A stretch of DNA of 64,000 bases from NCBI RefSeq assembly GCF_025847205.1, contig NZ_JAOYTH010000018.1, positions 67,063 to 131,062 of the forward strand. The letters are read 5' to 3'. The number at the start of each line of letters is the position of its first letter. Positions within the stretch are counted from its first letter, which is position 1. This DNA is from Pararhizobium sp. YC-54. Lineage in GTDB: Bacteria; Pseudomonadota; Alphaproteobacteria; Rhizobiales; Rhizobiaceae. A program made the translations under genes and the position numbers. Under the pieces are notes generated by a model that searched no databases, was not told the DNA's origin, and saw only the letters and a program-made list of their open reading frames with translations. Below, in pieces: positions 34,383 to 42,982 of the stretch.

Positions 34383-35375
34383 TCAGAGCTGACCGATCGT
34401 GATCTCGTCTTCGCTGGCGATCGCCAGCGCGTTGCGCAGCGGCAGACCGAATTCGGACGCCTCGATTTCGAAGATATCGCCCGCTTCGGTCTTGATGCCA
34501 TCGCCGAAGGACAGCGTCGCCGTCCCGAACATATGGACATGAACATCGCCCGGCGCACGGAAAATTCCATACTTGAAGTGGTGATATTCGAGATTGGCGA
34601 ACGTATGGGACATGTTGGCTTCGCCCGACAGGAACGGCTTTTCCCAGAGAACCGCGCCGTCGCGGATGATCCGCGAACTGCCGCGAATATCGGCGGGCGG
34701 TTCGCCGACCCGGATTTCCGGGCCGAAGCTCGCGGGCCGCAGCTTGGAATGGGCCAGATAGAGATAGTTGACCCGTTCGGTCACGTGGTCGGAAAATTCG
34801 TTGGCGACGGCAAAGCCGATGCGGAACGGTGCGCCCTTGTCGGAGATCACGTAGATGCCGGCCATTTCCGGCTCTTCGCCGCCATCCTCAGCAAAGGACG
34901 GCGAGACGAGTTCCCCGCCTGGAGCGACTGTCTGGGAGCCGTTGCCCTTGTAGAACCATTCCGGCTGCACGCCCTTCTCGCCCGGCTTCGGCTTGCCGCC
35001 TTCCAGACCCATCTTGAACATCTTCATCGTGTCGGTGGCGCCTTCCTCGACCTTCGACACCGCAGCATGCATCGCATCGCGCGTCGATGCGGAGCCGAGA
35101 TGGGTGAGACCGGTACCCGTCAAATGCAGATGCGCGTCATCCGGATGGGTGATCGGCGGCAGGAAAAGCCCCTTGGCATAGACGTCCTGAAGATCGACTT
35201 CGTCGCCAAGACCATGGGCCGCGACGACGGCCTTCAGGCTCTTGCCCGAATTGGCCGCTTCCATCGCCAGCGCGTAGACGCTGGCCGCACCCTTCACGGC
35301 GCGGGCACCCTCGCCCAATTCACGAACGGCCACCGTGATCGAGCCGTCATTGTTCTTCACCTGAGAAATCAGCAC
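34383..35375 (-). CDS. gguC: GguC / AraD1-family protein (probable KDA dehydratase, FAH fold)
   Basis: Cytosolic protein of 330 residues with a fumarylacetoacetate-hydrolase-like C-terminal domain; metal ligands are suggested by IGFAVANEFSDH and later acidic residues. It matches GguC of the Agrobacterium chvE-gguABC operon and proteins named AraD1, thought to dehydrate 2-keto-3-deoxy-L-arabonate to 2,5-dioxopentanoate. With the two downstream genes this gives the steps from arabonate to alpha-ketoglutarate. Start is GTG with AAGGA seven bases upstream. A gap of ~230 bases with small hairpins separates it from gguB. Confidence 0.88.
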   Translation of the reverse strand: MLISQVKNNDGSITVAVRELGEGARAVKGAASVYALAMEAANSGKSLKAVVAAHGLGDEVDLQDVYAKGLFLPPITHPDDAHLHLTGTGLTHLGSASTRDAMHAAVSKVEEGATDTMKMFKMGLEGGKPKPGEKGVQPEWFYKGNGSQTVAPGGELVSPSFAEDGGEEPEMAGIYVISDKGAPFRIGFAVANEFSDHVTERVNYLYLAHSKLRPASFGPEIRVGEPPADIRGSSRIIRDGAVLWEKPFLSGEANMSHTFANLEYHHFKYGIFRAPGDVHVHMFGTATLSFGDGIKTEAGDIFEIEASEFGLPLRNALAIASEDEITIGQL

Positions 35376-35602
35376 AGCCTTGTCCTTTTCTAGATCCGGG
35401 CGGTTTGATCGGCGTCCAGCGGCTGGCTTTCAGCAACAACAACCCGTTGGGAGACATGACATATGCTCCCGTTCATGGCGGCAAGCCGCCGTTTTCGTTA
35501 TGATGCGCGGGCCGGAGCATCTCGCCAAACGTCAGCGCGACAACCGCTCCGGCACCGTTTGCGCAGTCAGAAAACCTGATGCGCGGGACTGACCGGAACC
35601 GG

Positions 35603-36811
35603 TCAGCCCTTGTTCTTGTTGTAGACGTCGAAGAACACGGCAGCGAGGAGCACGAGGCCCTTGACCAGTTGCTGGTAGTCGATGCCGAGGCCCATGATCG
35701 ACATGCCGTTGTTCATGACGCCCATGATCAGAGCGCCGATGACAGCGCCGGTGATCTTGCCGACGCCGCCCGACGCCGAAGCGCCGCCGATGAAGCAGGC
35801 CGCGATGACGTCGAGTTCAAAGCCGACACCGGCCTTCGGGGTCGCCGAATTCAGGCGTGCCGCGATGATCATGCCGGCAAGAGCCGCAAGCACGCCCATG
35901 TTGACGAAGGTGTAGAAGGTCAGCCGTTCGGTGTTGATGCCGGAGAGCTTTGCCGCCTTCTCATTGCCGCCCATCGCGTAGATGCGGCGGCCGATCGTCG
36001 AGCGCGTGGTGACGAACGTGTAGAGCGCGATGAGCAGGGCCATGACGACCAGGACGTTCGGGAAGCCCTTGTAGGTCGAGAGCTGGAAGCCGAGGAAAAT
36101 CGCTACGGCGGCAATGATCGCCATCTGGCCGGCAAAGAACGCAAATGGTTCGTTTTCCGTGCCGTGCCTTTCATTGGTCCGGCGATCGCGCAGACCGTAG
36201 TAAATGGCCAGAGCAACCAGCGCCACGACGACGACCAGCGAGAAGAAGTTGGTGATCGTGCCCGGCAGTGGATTGAGGAAATACAGGAAGTCAGGGACGA
36301 AGCCGGTCGACAGCGACTGGAAATCCTTCGGGAACGGACCGATCGGCCGATTCTGCAGGATGAGGTAGGTCAGACCGCGAAAGACGAGCATGCCGGCCAG
36401 CGTCACGATGAAGGCCGGGATTTTCTGGTAGGCGACCCAGTACCCTTGCGCAGCCCCGACGAGACCGCCCAAAATCAGGCAAAGCGGCACGACGATGGAG
36501 TAATGGATGCCCCATTTCACCAGCATGATCGCCGACAGGCCGCCGGTGAAGGCAACGATCGAGCCGACGGACAGATCGATATGGCCGGCAACGATGATCA
36601 ACAGCATGCCCAGCGCCATGATGACGATGAACGAATTCTGCAGGATGAGGTTGGTCAGGTTGACAGGGCGGAACAGAACGCCATCGGTCAAGTACTGGAA
36701 GAAAAGCATGATGACCACGAGCGCGACGAGCAGGCCGTATTCGCGGATATTGTTCTTGAGATATTCCCCGATGGAGGGCGTGGTTTTCTGAGCGCTGGTT
36801 TCGGCGACCAT
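35603..36811 (-). CDS. gguB: Sugar ABC transporter permease GguB
   Basis: Inner-membrane permease of the CUT2 class, 402 residues, with about ten membrane segments. [20 protein letters not shown] is the signature of CUT2 permeases, and GGNEKAAKLSGINTERLTFYTF is the cytoplasmic loop near the ATPase. Its ATG overlaps the gguA stop by one base. With ChvE and GguA it imports arabinose, galactose and glucose-type sugars. A small palindrome CTGACCGG / CCGGTCAG covers the stop codon. Confidence 0.93.
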   Translation of the reverse strand: MVAETSAQKTTPSIGEYLKNNIREYGLLVALVVIMLFFQYLTDGVLFRPVNLTNLILQNSFIVIMALGMLLIIVAGHIDLSVGSIVAFTGGLSAIMLVKWGIHYSIVVPLCLILGGLVGAAQGYWVAYQKIPAFIVTLAGMLVFRGLTYLILQNRPIGPFPKDFQSLSTGFVPDFLYFLNPLPGTITNFFSLVVVVALVALAIYYGLRDRRTNERHGTENEPFAFFAGQMAIIAAVAIFLGFQLSTYKGFPNVLVVMALLIALYTFVTTRSTIGRRIYAMGGNEKAAKLSGINTERLTFYTFVNMGVLAALAGMIIAARLNSATPKAGVGFELDVIAACFIGGASASGGVGKITGAVIGALIMGVMNNGMSIMGLGIDYQQLVKGLVLLAAVFFDVYNKNKG

Positions 36812-38346
36812 TAGTGTTTCTCCCCGGAGCGCATGATGGCGCGCATAATGGATTCCTGGCTTGCTTCCTGCTTCGAAAGCTCGGCGACGATGCGGCCTTC
36901 GTTCATCACGTAGATCCGGTCGCAGGTTCCGAGAAGTTCGGGCATTTCCGATGAGATCATCAGGATACCCTTACCTTCTGCGGCAAGCTGATTGATGATG
37001 GTATAGATTTCATACTTCGCCCCGACATCGATGCCGCGGGTCGGCTCGTCGAGGATCAGGACTTCCGGCGTGGTGAACAACCACTTGGACAGGACGACCT
37101 TCTGCTGGTTGCCACCCGACAGATTGACGGCTTCCTGATAGATCGAATGGGACCGGATACGCAGCTTCGACCGGTAGTCGGTCGCGACCTTGCGCTCCTT
37201 GTGGTCATCGATCACGCCGTTGCTTGCAACCGCATTCAGATTGGCAAGCGTCGTGTTGTGCATGATGTTGTTGTTCAAGACCAGGCCGAGCTGCTTGCGG
37301 TCTTCGGTGACATAGGCAAGGCCGGCATCGATGGCGCGCGGGATGGTGCTGACATCAACGAGCTTGCCATGCATGTGAACTTCGCCGGTGATCTTGTGAC
37401 CCCAGGACTTGCCGAAGATGCTCATCACCGTTTCCGTGCGGCCGGCACCCATAAGGCCGGCGATGCCGACGACTTCGCCGGCGCGCACGTTGAAATTGAC
37501 ATCGTGCAGGAACTGGCGGTCGCGGTGCTGCTGGTGGAAGACGTTCCAGTTCTTCACTTCCAGCAGGATCTCGCCGACCTTCGGCTCGCGCGGCGGGTAG
37601 CGGTCTTCCATATCGCGGCCGACCATGCCCTTGATGATCCGGTCTTCGCTGATGTCCTCGTTGTGACAGTTCAGCGTTTCCACCGTGCCGCCATCGCGCA
37701 GGATGGTGATCTTGTCGGCGACCTTCTTGATCTCATTCAGCTTGTGCGAAATGATGATCGAGGTCATGCCCTGCTTGCGGAATTCCATCAGGAGCTTCAG
37801 AAGCGCGTCGGAATCGGTCTCGTTGAGCGAAGCCGTCGGTTCGTCGAGGATCAGCAGGCGGACCTTCTTGGACAGCGCCTTGGCGATCTCGACAAGCTGC
37901 TGCTTGCCGACGCCGATATCGGTGATACGGGCCGATGGCGCCTCTTTGAGGCCAACCTTTTCAAGCAGGCCCTGCGTGCGCTGAAAAGTCTGCTTCCAGT
38001 CGATGACGCCGTTGGTGGCGATCTCGTTGCCGAGAAAGATGTTTTCGGCAATCGACAGCAGCGGCACCAGCGCCAGCTCCTGGTGAATGATGATGATGCC
38101 GAGATGCTCGCTATCCGAAATCGTCGAGAAATGGCGAACTTCGCGATCGTAATGGATTTCGCCGTCATAGGTTCCAGCGGGATAGACACCGCTCAAAACC
38201 TTCATCAGCGTTGATTTGCCGGCCCCGTTTTCGCCGACCAGCGCGTGAATTTCACCCTCGTGAACCTTCAGGTTAACGTTGTCCAAGGCCTTTACGCCCG
38301 GAAACGTCTTGGTGATGCCCCGCATTTCGAGAATGATGTTGTCCAT
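36811..38346 (-). CDS. gguA: Sugar ABC transporter ATPase GguA
   Basis: CUT2-class ATPase of 511 residues with two nucleotide-binding domains in tandem. The first is canonical ([32 protein letters not shown]); the second has the degenerate Walker A usual for the family ([16 protein letters not shown]) but a full LSGGNQQKV and [13 protein letters not shown]. Start [17 protein letters not shown] is chosen over a frame 45 bases longer because it aligns with family N-termini. It follows chvE after a terminator-like hairpin. Confidence 0.93.
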   Translation of the reverse strand: MDNIILEMRGITKTFPGVKALDNVNLKVHEGEIHALVGENGAGKSTLMKVLSGVYPAGTYDGEIHYDREVRHFSTISDSEHLGIIIIHQELALVPLLSIAENIFLGNEIATNGVIDWKQTFQRTQGLLEKVGLKEAPSARITDIGVGKQQLVEIAKALSKKVRLLILDEPTASLNETDSDALLKLLMEFRKQGMTSIIISHKLNEIKKVADKITILRDGGTVETLNCHNEDISEDRIIKGMVGRDMEDRYPPREPKVGEILLEVKNWNVFHQQHRDRQFLHDVNFNVRAGEVVGIAGLMGAGRTETVMSIFGKSWGHKITGEVHMHGKLVDVSTIPRAIDAGLAYVTEDRKQLGLVLNNNIMHNTTLANLNAVASNGVIDDHKERKVATDYRSKLRIRSHSIYQEAVNLSGGNQQKVVLSKWLFTTPEVLILDEPTRGIDVGAKYEIYTIINQLAAEGKGILMISSEMPELLGTCDRIYVMNEGRIVAELSKQEASQESIMRAIMRSGEKH

Positions 38347-38423
38347 GTTCAGGTAATCCTGCGGCAGTCCGTGAATGATGAGGCCAGACACAATGACAAT
38401 ACAAGTCTCTCATCAAGATAAAA

Positions 38424-38447
38424 GGGCCCGCAACTGATCGCGGGCCC
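38424..38447 (-). terminator. Intercistronic hairpin between chvE and gguA
   Basis: Stem GGGCCCGC / GCGGGCCC with an eight-base loop, followed on the minus strand by TTTTATC. It lies ~20 bases after the chvE stop and before gguA, so it probably attenuates read-through and protects chvE mRNA, giving more binding protein than membrane subunits. Confidence 0.8.
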
Positions 38448-38465
38448 CGGATGGAAAAGACGGGA

Positions 38466-39533
38466 TCAGTTGTTGATCTGGTCTTCCGTGTAGTAGCCGG
38501 CGCCGACCAGAACGTCCTTGACGTTGGTCTTGTCGACGGAAACCGGCTTCAGGAGGTAGGACGGAACAACCTTGACACCGTTGTCGTAGGTCTTGGTGTC
38601 GTTGATTTCCGGCTCCTTGCCGCCCATGATGGCGTCCGTCATGTTGACAGCAACCTTGGCGAGCTCGCGGGTGTCCTTGAAGACCGAGGAATACTGTTCG
38701 TCAGCGAGTATCGACTTGACCGACGGAAGTTCGGCGTCCTGACCGGTGACGACCGGCATCGGCATGTCGCCCGAGCCGTAGCCAACGCCCTTCAGAGCCG
38801 AAATGATGCCGATGGACAGACCATCGTAAGGCGACAGAACGCCGTCAACCTTGGCATCGGTATAGGTCGAGGAGAGCAGGTTTTCCATGCGGGCCTGTGC
38901 AACAGCACCGTCCCAGCGCAGCGTACCAACCTTGTCCATGCCCGTCTGGCCGGACTTGACGACGATCTTCTTGGCGTCGATCAGCGGCTGCAGAACCGAC
39001 ATGGCGCCATCGTAGAAGAAGAAGGCGTTGTTATCATCCGGCGAACCGCCGAACAGTTCGATATTCTTCGGCTCGGTCGCGCCATCAAGCTTCAGGCCGT
39101 TGACCAGCGAGGTCGCCTGGAGAACGCCGACCTGGAAGTTGTCGAAGGTCGCATAGTAGTCGACATTGCCGGAATCGCGGATCAGGCGGTCGTAAGCGAT
39201 GACCTTGACGCCGGCTTCATGAGCCTTGGCCAGGATGTCGGAGAGCGTCGTGCCGTCGATGGCGCCGATGATCAGAACCTTGGCACCCTTGGTGACCATG
39301 TTCTCGATCTGGGCCAGCTGGTTTGGAATGTCGTCGTCAGCAAACTGCAGGTCCGGGGTATAGCCGGCTTCCTTGAACAGCTTTTCCATGGTCTCGCCGT
39401 CGGAAATCCAGCGGGTCGAGGTCTTGGTCGGCATCGAGATGCCGACGGTGCCCTTGTCCTGGGCGATCGCCGGAACGACGAACGACGCCACGCTGAGCGC
39501 TGCGGCGGCGAGAAGCGAAGTAATCAATTTCAT
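38466..39533 (-). CDS. chvE: Periplasmic sugar-binding protein ChvE
   Basis: Periplasmic monosaccharide-binding protein of 355 residues. The signal peptide [20 protein letters not shown] ends near AIA|QDKG. The mature protein follows Agrobacterium ChvE closely: [14 protein letters not shown] block ([18 protein letters not shown]), [40 protein letters not shown] and [22 protein letters not shown]. ChvE binds galactose, glucose and arabinose, feeds the GguAB importer and in Agrobacterium also signals to VirA and to chemotaxis. No vir gene is in this window. A GGGAGAG ribosome site fixes the start. Confidence 0.95.
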   Translation of the reverse strand: MKLITSLLAAAALSVASFVVPAIAQDKGTVGISMPTKTSTRWISDGETMEKLFKEAGYTPDLQFADDDIPNQLAQIENMVTKGAKVLIIGAIDGTTLSDILAKAHEAGVKVIAYDRLIRDSGNVDYYATFDNFQVGVLQATSLVNGLKLDGATEPKNIELFGGSPDDNNAFFFYDGAMSVLQPLIDAKKIVVKSGQTGMDKVGTLRWDGAVAQARMENLLSSTYTDAKVDGVLSPYDGLSIGIISALKGVGYGSGDMPMPVVTGQDAELPSVKSILADEQYSSVFKDTRELAKVAVNMTDAIMGGKEPEINDTKTYDNGVKVVPSYLLKPVSVDKTNVKDVLVGAGYYTEDQINN

Positions 39534-39717
39534 GTATCTCTCCCTGAGTGTTGATCCAGGCGGCAGCCAGCCAGCCTCGATATGCAGCGCTTCGCGTAGC
39601 CGAGAGACTAAAGCCTCTTGGCGGAGGTTTAAGGGGTGAAAGAAAGCCCTCCCAGGCCTTACACGCTCCCAAGCACGCTGGCGCACATCGGCGCAAACTG
39701 GAATCAAACATCATAAC

Positions 39718-39740
39718 TGTCAAATACAATATAAGTGTAT
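39718..39740 (-). promoter_or_regulatory. Candidate GbpR-binding palindrome next to the chvE -35 box
   Basis: ATACA and TGTAT (39724-39728 and 39736-39740) form an inverted repeat with a seven-base centre, resembling LysR-type boxes. On the minus strand it directly abuts TTGACA (39723-39718), a candidate -35 for chvE whose -10 is poor, as expected for an activated promoter. It lies between divergent gbpR and chvE. Confidence 0.5.
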
Positions 39741-39825
39741 CAGCATCACAATTTTGGTATATCATGACGCAACAGTGTGACTTTTTGCACATGCGAAGGG
39801 ATTTTTCTCGGAATAGGAGTAAAAT

Positions 39826-40803
39826 ATGGACGATTCAGCGCCACTCTCATCCGTGGCTGTGGATTATTCGGAGCGGGGAATTTTTCGCTTAGGCTTAAAA
39901 ATGAGTCATCTGCAGCTGATTCTCGCCATCGAAGAACATGGTCAGATTAGCGCAGCGGCCGATTCTCTGAGCATTTCACAGCCGGCAGCGTCGCGCATGC
40001 TGGGCGAAGTCGAGGCGATTCTAAAGGCGCCTCTGTGTGCCCGCGTCGCCCGCGGCGTCGAACTGACACAATATGGCAGGGCGCTGGCGCGGCGCGCGCG
40101 GACGATCTTTCTGGAACTTCGGGAAACGACGCGCGAGATCAACGAACTGAAGACGGGCAGCGGCGGCTCGGTCTCGCTCGGTTCTGTCACGGGGCCTGCC
40201 CTTAATCTGGCCGTTCCGGCCATCCGCCAGGTCTCGACCGCCTATCCCGGCATCGAGATCAACATCCAGATCGAAAACAGCAATGTGCTCGTGCGCGAGC
40301 TGCTGGCAGCCCGGCACGACTTCGTCATCGGCCGGATACCGGACGACATGGATCCCCGGCAATTCAACCTGATCGAGATCGGCGAGGAAGATGTCTGCCT
40401 GATCGTTCGCGCGGGCCATCCGCTGCTCGACAAGGGCATCATCAGCTCAGCCGATCTTCCCGGCTACGACTGGGTTTTCCAGCCATCCGGAACGCTGCTG
40501 CGGCGTGCCGTCGAGGACAGCTTTCTGTCGGCCGGCACGCCCCTGCCCTCAACCATCATCAACACGTCGTCCACCATCCTGACGGTTTCCATCGTCCACC
40601 ACACCAATGCCATCGCTCCCGTCGCCCGGGACGTTGCCACTCTGATTGCCGGAAGCGGCAGCCAGGCGGGCGAAATCCGCGTCCTTCCGACAGATTTCAA
40701 CATCAAGATCCGGCCCTACAGCCTGATCACCGCCCGCGGCCGGGCGCTGCCGCCGAGCGCCAAGCTTCTCTACGACCTGATCCTGAAGCAGAGCACCGCC
40801 TGA
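39826..40803 (+). CDS. gbpR: LysR-type regulator GbpR
   Basis: LysR-family regulator of 325 residues. The winged helix lies at residues ~25-85 (LQLILAIEEHGQISAAADSLSISQPAASRML), then a linker helix and a periplasmic-binding-like effector domain from ~115 (SVSLGSVTGPALNLAVPAIRQV). The N-terminal ~25-residue extension before the helix-turn-helix is present in GbpR-type proteins. The divergent position to chvE matches Agrobacterium, where GbpR activates chvE in response to arabinose, galactose or fucose. AGGAG precedes the start. Confidence 0.92.
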   Translation: MDDSAPLSSVAVDYSERGIFRLGLKMSHLQLILAIEEHGQISAAADSLSISQPAASRMLGEVEAILKAPLCARVARGVELTQYGRALARRARTIFLELRETTREINELKTGSGGSVSLGSVTGPALNLAVPAIRQVSTAYPGIEINIQIENSNVLVRELLAARHDFVIGRIPDDMDPRQFNLIEIGEEDVCLIVRAGHPLLDKGIISSADLPGYDWVFQPSGTLLRRAVEDSFLSAGTPLPSTIINTSSTILTVSIVHHTNAIAPVARDVATLIAGSGSQAGEIRVLPTDFNIKIRPYSLITARGRALPPSAKLLYDLILKQSTA

Positions 40804-40854
40804 TCAGGCCCGCAAAACCCTGACATGCTCTAAAGCCGGAAAATGGAGAGACAG

Positions 40855-41322
40855 ATGTTCGGGATATCGGTGTTCCAATCGGTTCTGGAGCGGTTGAAGG
40901 CGGAAGAGGACGGCGAGGAAGTGGCTTCGAAAGAGGACCGGCCGTCCGCCGCCATACGCGGCTTCAACGCGGGCTTGGTGGGTAATCCTGAAACGTCAGC
41001 AATGGCCGGAAACGGAGCGGTCCAACGCGCCTATTTCGATACGGCAAGCGATGAGATGCTCGCCCCCGCCAAACCCGTGCCCAAACCCGTCATGCCGGAG
41101 CATCTCGGCAGGATCCGCCCGGAACAGATTGCCGCCGACCTGGCGCTGACGGAAACGGAAACGCTCCAGACACTGGCCGATAAACGCCGCCGTTTTGCCG
41201 CTGAAAACCACCCGGACCGCCATGATCCCGACTACCGGGCCAATGCCACACTGCGCATGAAGGTCGCCAACATGCTGATCGACGAAGCGCAAAGGCGGCT
41301 GCGCCAGATGCAGCGCCGGTGA
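40855..41322 (+). CDS. J-domain-like hypothetical protein
   Basis: Protein of 155 residues. The first ~85 look disordered and Pro-rich (APAKPVPKPVMPEHLG). Residues ~90-150 resemble a J domain: two helices with a loop containing the HPD triad in RRRFAAENHPDRHDPD, then a helix KVANMLIDEAQRRLRQM. It may recruit Hsp70/DnaK to a specific client. Start chosen at the ATG with GGAGA upstream rather than the ATG 12 bases earlier. It converges on the next small gene and is not clearly part of the ggu locus. Confidence 0.65.
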   Translation: MFGISVFQSVLERLKAEEDGEEVASKEDRPSAAIRGFNAGLVGNPETSAMAGNGAVQRAYFDTASDEMLAPAKPVPKPVMPEHLGRIRPEQIAADLALTETETLQTLADKRRRFAAENHPDRHDPDYRANATLRMKVANMLIDEAQRRLRQMQRR

Positions 41323-41325
41323 CGA

Positions 41326-41553
41326 TCAGGCCGGATCGTCGGTCTCTTTCTCTTCGACAGCCCCGGTCTTCGGCTTGAAGAAGATGATCAGCACGCAGGC
41401 CGTATAGGCAGAGACTGCAAGGAAGATCATCCCCCAGGTGTCGGCTCCGTTCCAGAATTCGACGGCGGTCCACGCACAGCAGAGCACCACGATCAGAAGC
41501 CGGACCCAAAGCGGCTTGTAGAACGGATGATCCGGATCGATGAACTTCATCAT
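41326..41553 (-). CDS. Small membrane protein (DUF3329-like)
   Basis: 75 residues with two likely membrane helices, PLWVRLLIVVLCCAWTAVEF and GMIFLAVSAYTACVLIIFF, after a conserved-looking MMKFIDPDHPFYK head, and an acidic C-terminal tail. Similar short proteins occur across Rhizobiaceae and are annotated DUF3329; that name is from memory of the N-terminal pattern. AAGGA lies before the start. Function unknown. Confidence 0.7.
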   Translation of the reverse strand: MMKFIDPDHPFYKPLWVRLLIVVLCCAWTAVEFWNGADTWGMIFLAVSAYTACVLIIFFKPKTGAVEEKETDDPA

Positions 41554-41941
41554 GCAAACTGTCCTTGAGGATGTGCCCGGCCATTCGGGCCCTGCATCAA
41601 AGGCCACAGCTTTATGTCCAAATGGACATTTGCTGCAAGAGGCCGACGGTTTAACAGCTTGACGGCCGCGAACTAAATAGAATAAATATTCCGAAAATTA
41701 GCATTGTTACGTTTTCATTCCGATTTCGCATGCGCCGGAGGAGATATACGGTCCATACGTGCCCGGACATGAAAGGAACAGGGAGAGAGATTAAACCTGT
41801 CCGCAACACGGCGGATCGGCAAATACCGGAAACCACCTCAAGAGCATCAGCGCGGACCTGTCTTCCGCAACGCCTGTCCGGAGTGAGCGTCATCACCCCG
41901 TCCCTTCGCGGCGCTTTGCCGCTCGTCAAAAAGAGATGAAC
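41554..41941. promoter_or_regulatory. Divergent region upstream of the inositol-dehydrogenase-like gene
   Basis: 388 bases with no supported gene. A 16-base palindrome, ATGTCCA / TGGACAT around AA (41614-41629), is operator-like. Downstream, TTGACG (41659-41664) and ATAAAT (41682-41687) with a 17-base spacer form a candidate promoter for the plus-strand gene, implying a 5' leader of ~250 bases. A short open frame in the leader has no coding features. Confidence 0.45.
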
Positions 41942-42937
41942 ATGACCGTCAGATTTGGTCTTCTCGGTGCCGGCCGTATCGGCAAGGTTCACGCCAAAGC
42001 CGTCAGCGGCAATCCGGATGCCGTCCTCGTCGCCGTTGCCGACGCCTTTCCCGAGGCGGCCGACGCGATCGCCAGGCAATATGGCTGCGCTGTCCGCACG
42101 ATCGAGGAGATCGAAAAGTCAGCGGATATCGATGCCGTCGTCATCTGCACTCCGACGGATACCCATGCCGACCTGATCGAGCGTTTCGCCCGCGCCGGCA
42201 AGGCGATCTTCTGCGAAAAACCGATCGATCTCGACGTCGGCCGCGTGCGCGAATGCATGAAGGTTGTCGAAGAGACCAAGGGCAAGCTGATGGTCGGCTT
42301 CAACCGCCGTTTCGATCCGCATTTCATGGCGGTGCGCAAGGCGATCGACGACGGCAAGATCGGCACGGTCGAAATGGTCACGATCATCTCGCGCGATCCC
42401 GGCGCCCCGCCTGTCGATTATATCAAGCGCTCCGGCGGCATTTTCCGCGACATGACCATCCATGATTTCGACATGGCCCGCTTCCTGCTCGGTGAAGAGC
42501 CGGTCGTCGTCACGGCCCACGCGGCTGTTCTCGTCGATCCGGAGATCGGCAAGGCAGGCGACTATGACAGCGTCTCGGTCATTCTGGAGACTGCCTCCGG
42601 CAAGCAGGCGATCATCTCCAATTCCCGCCGCGCCACCTACGGCTACGACCAGCGCATTGAAGTGCACGGGTCGAAGGGCGTCGTCTCCGCCGAGAACCAG
42701 CGCGCCGTCTCAATCGAGATCGCCAATAGTGACGGCTATACCCGCCCGCCGTTGCATGATTTCTTCATGACGCGCTACACCGAAGCCTATGCCAACGAAA
42801 TCGCCGGTTTCATCTCCGCGATCGAAAAGGGCACGAAGATCACGCCTTCCGGCGCCGACGGCCTTGCAGCGCTGGCTCTCGCCGACGCCGCCGTGAAGTC
42901 CGTGACGGAAAAGCGCCAGATCCGCATTGGCGCCTGA
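41942..42937 (+). CDS. iolG: Inositol 2-dehydrogenase-like Gfo/Idh/MocA oxidoreductase
   Basis: NAD-dependent oxidoreductase of 331 residues. The Rossmann motif GLLGAGRIGKVHAKAV and the family signature FCEKPIDLDV are present. The catalytic block GGIFRDMTIHDFDMARFLLGEEP (Asp and His) matches myo-inositol dehydrogenases that oxidise inositol to 2-keto-myo-inositol. Start MTVRFGLLG aligns with IolG proteins; an ATG six bases upstream is possible. No other iol gene is in the window; related enzymes act on other polyols or sugars, so the substrate is probable rather than certain. Confidence 0.85.
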   Translation: MTVRFGLLGAGRIGKVHAKAVSGNPDAVLVAVADAFPEAADAIARQYGCAVRTIEEIEKSADIDAVVICTPTDTHADLIERFARAGKAIFCEKPIDLDVGRVRECMKVVEETKGKLMVGFNRRFDPHFMAVRKAIDDGKIGTVEMVTIISRDPGAPPVDYIKRSGGIFRDMTIHDFDMARFLLGEEPVVVTAHAAVLVDPEIGKAGDYDSVSVILETASGKQAIISNSRRATYGYDQRIEVHGSKGVVSAENQRAVSIEIANSDGYTRPPLHDFFMTRYTEAYANEIAGFISAIEKGTKITPSGADGLAALALADAAVKSVTEKRQIRIGA

Positions 42938-42952
42938 ACGATTTGGCTCGAC

Positions 42953-42982
42953 GAGGAAAGGCCGGGTTCGCCGGCCTTCCTC
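42953..42982. terminator. Bidirectional hairpin between convergent genes
   Basis: GAGGAAAGGCCGG pairs with CCGGCCTTCCTC (one bulged A) around GTTCG. It begins 15 bases after the iolG-like stop and overlaps the stop codon of the ROK gene. Confidence 0.75.

Noticed and set aside
32985..35393. An 802-codon open frame antisense to the semialdehyde dehydrogenase and gguC genes
   Set aside because: High-GC shadow frame: it spans two well-supported genes on the other strand and has an Arg/Asp/Ala-rich composition without any motif.
38466..39533. Evidence that this is a tumour-inducing Agrobacterium because of chvE
   Set aside because: chvE-gguABC-gbpR is general to Rhizobiaceae; no vir, T-DNA or opine gene is present.
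41730..41939. 69-codon open frame upstream of the inositol-dehydrogenase-like gene
   Set aside because: Arg- and Ser-rich without features; the region is better explained as a promoter and leader.
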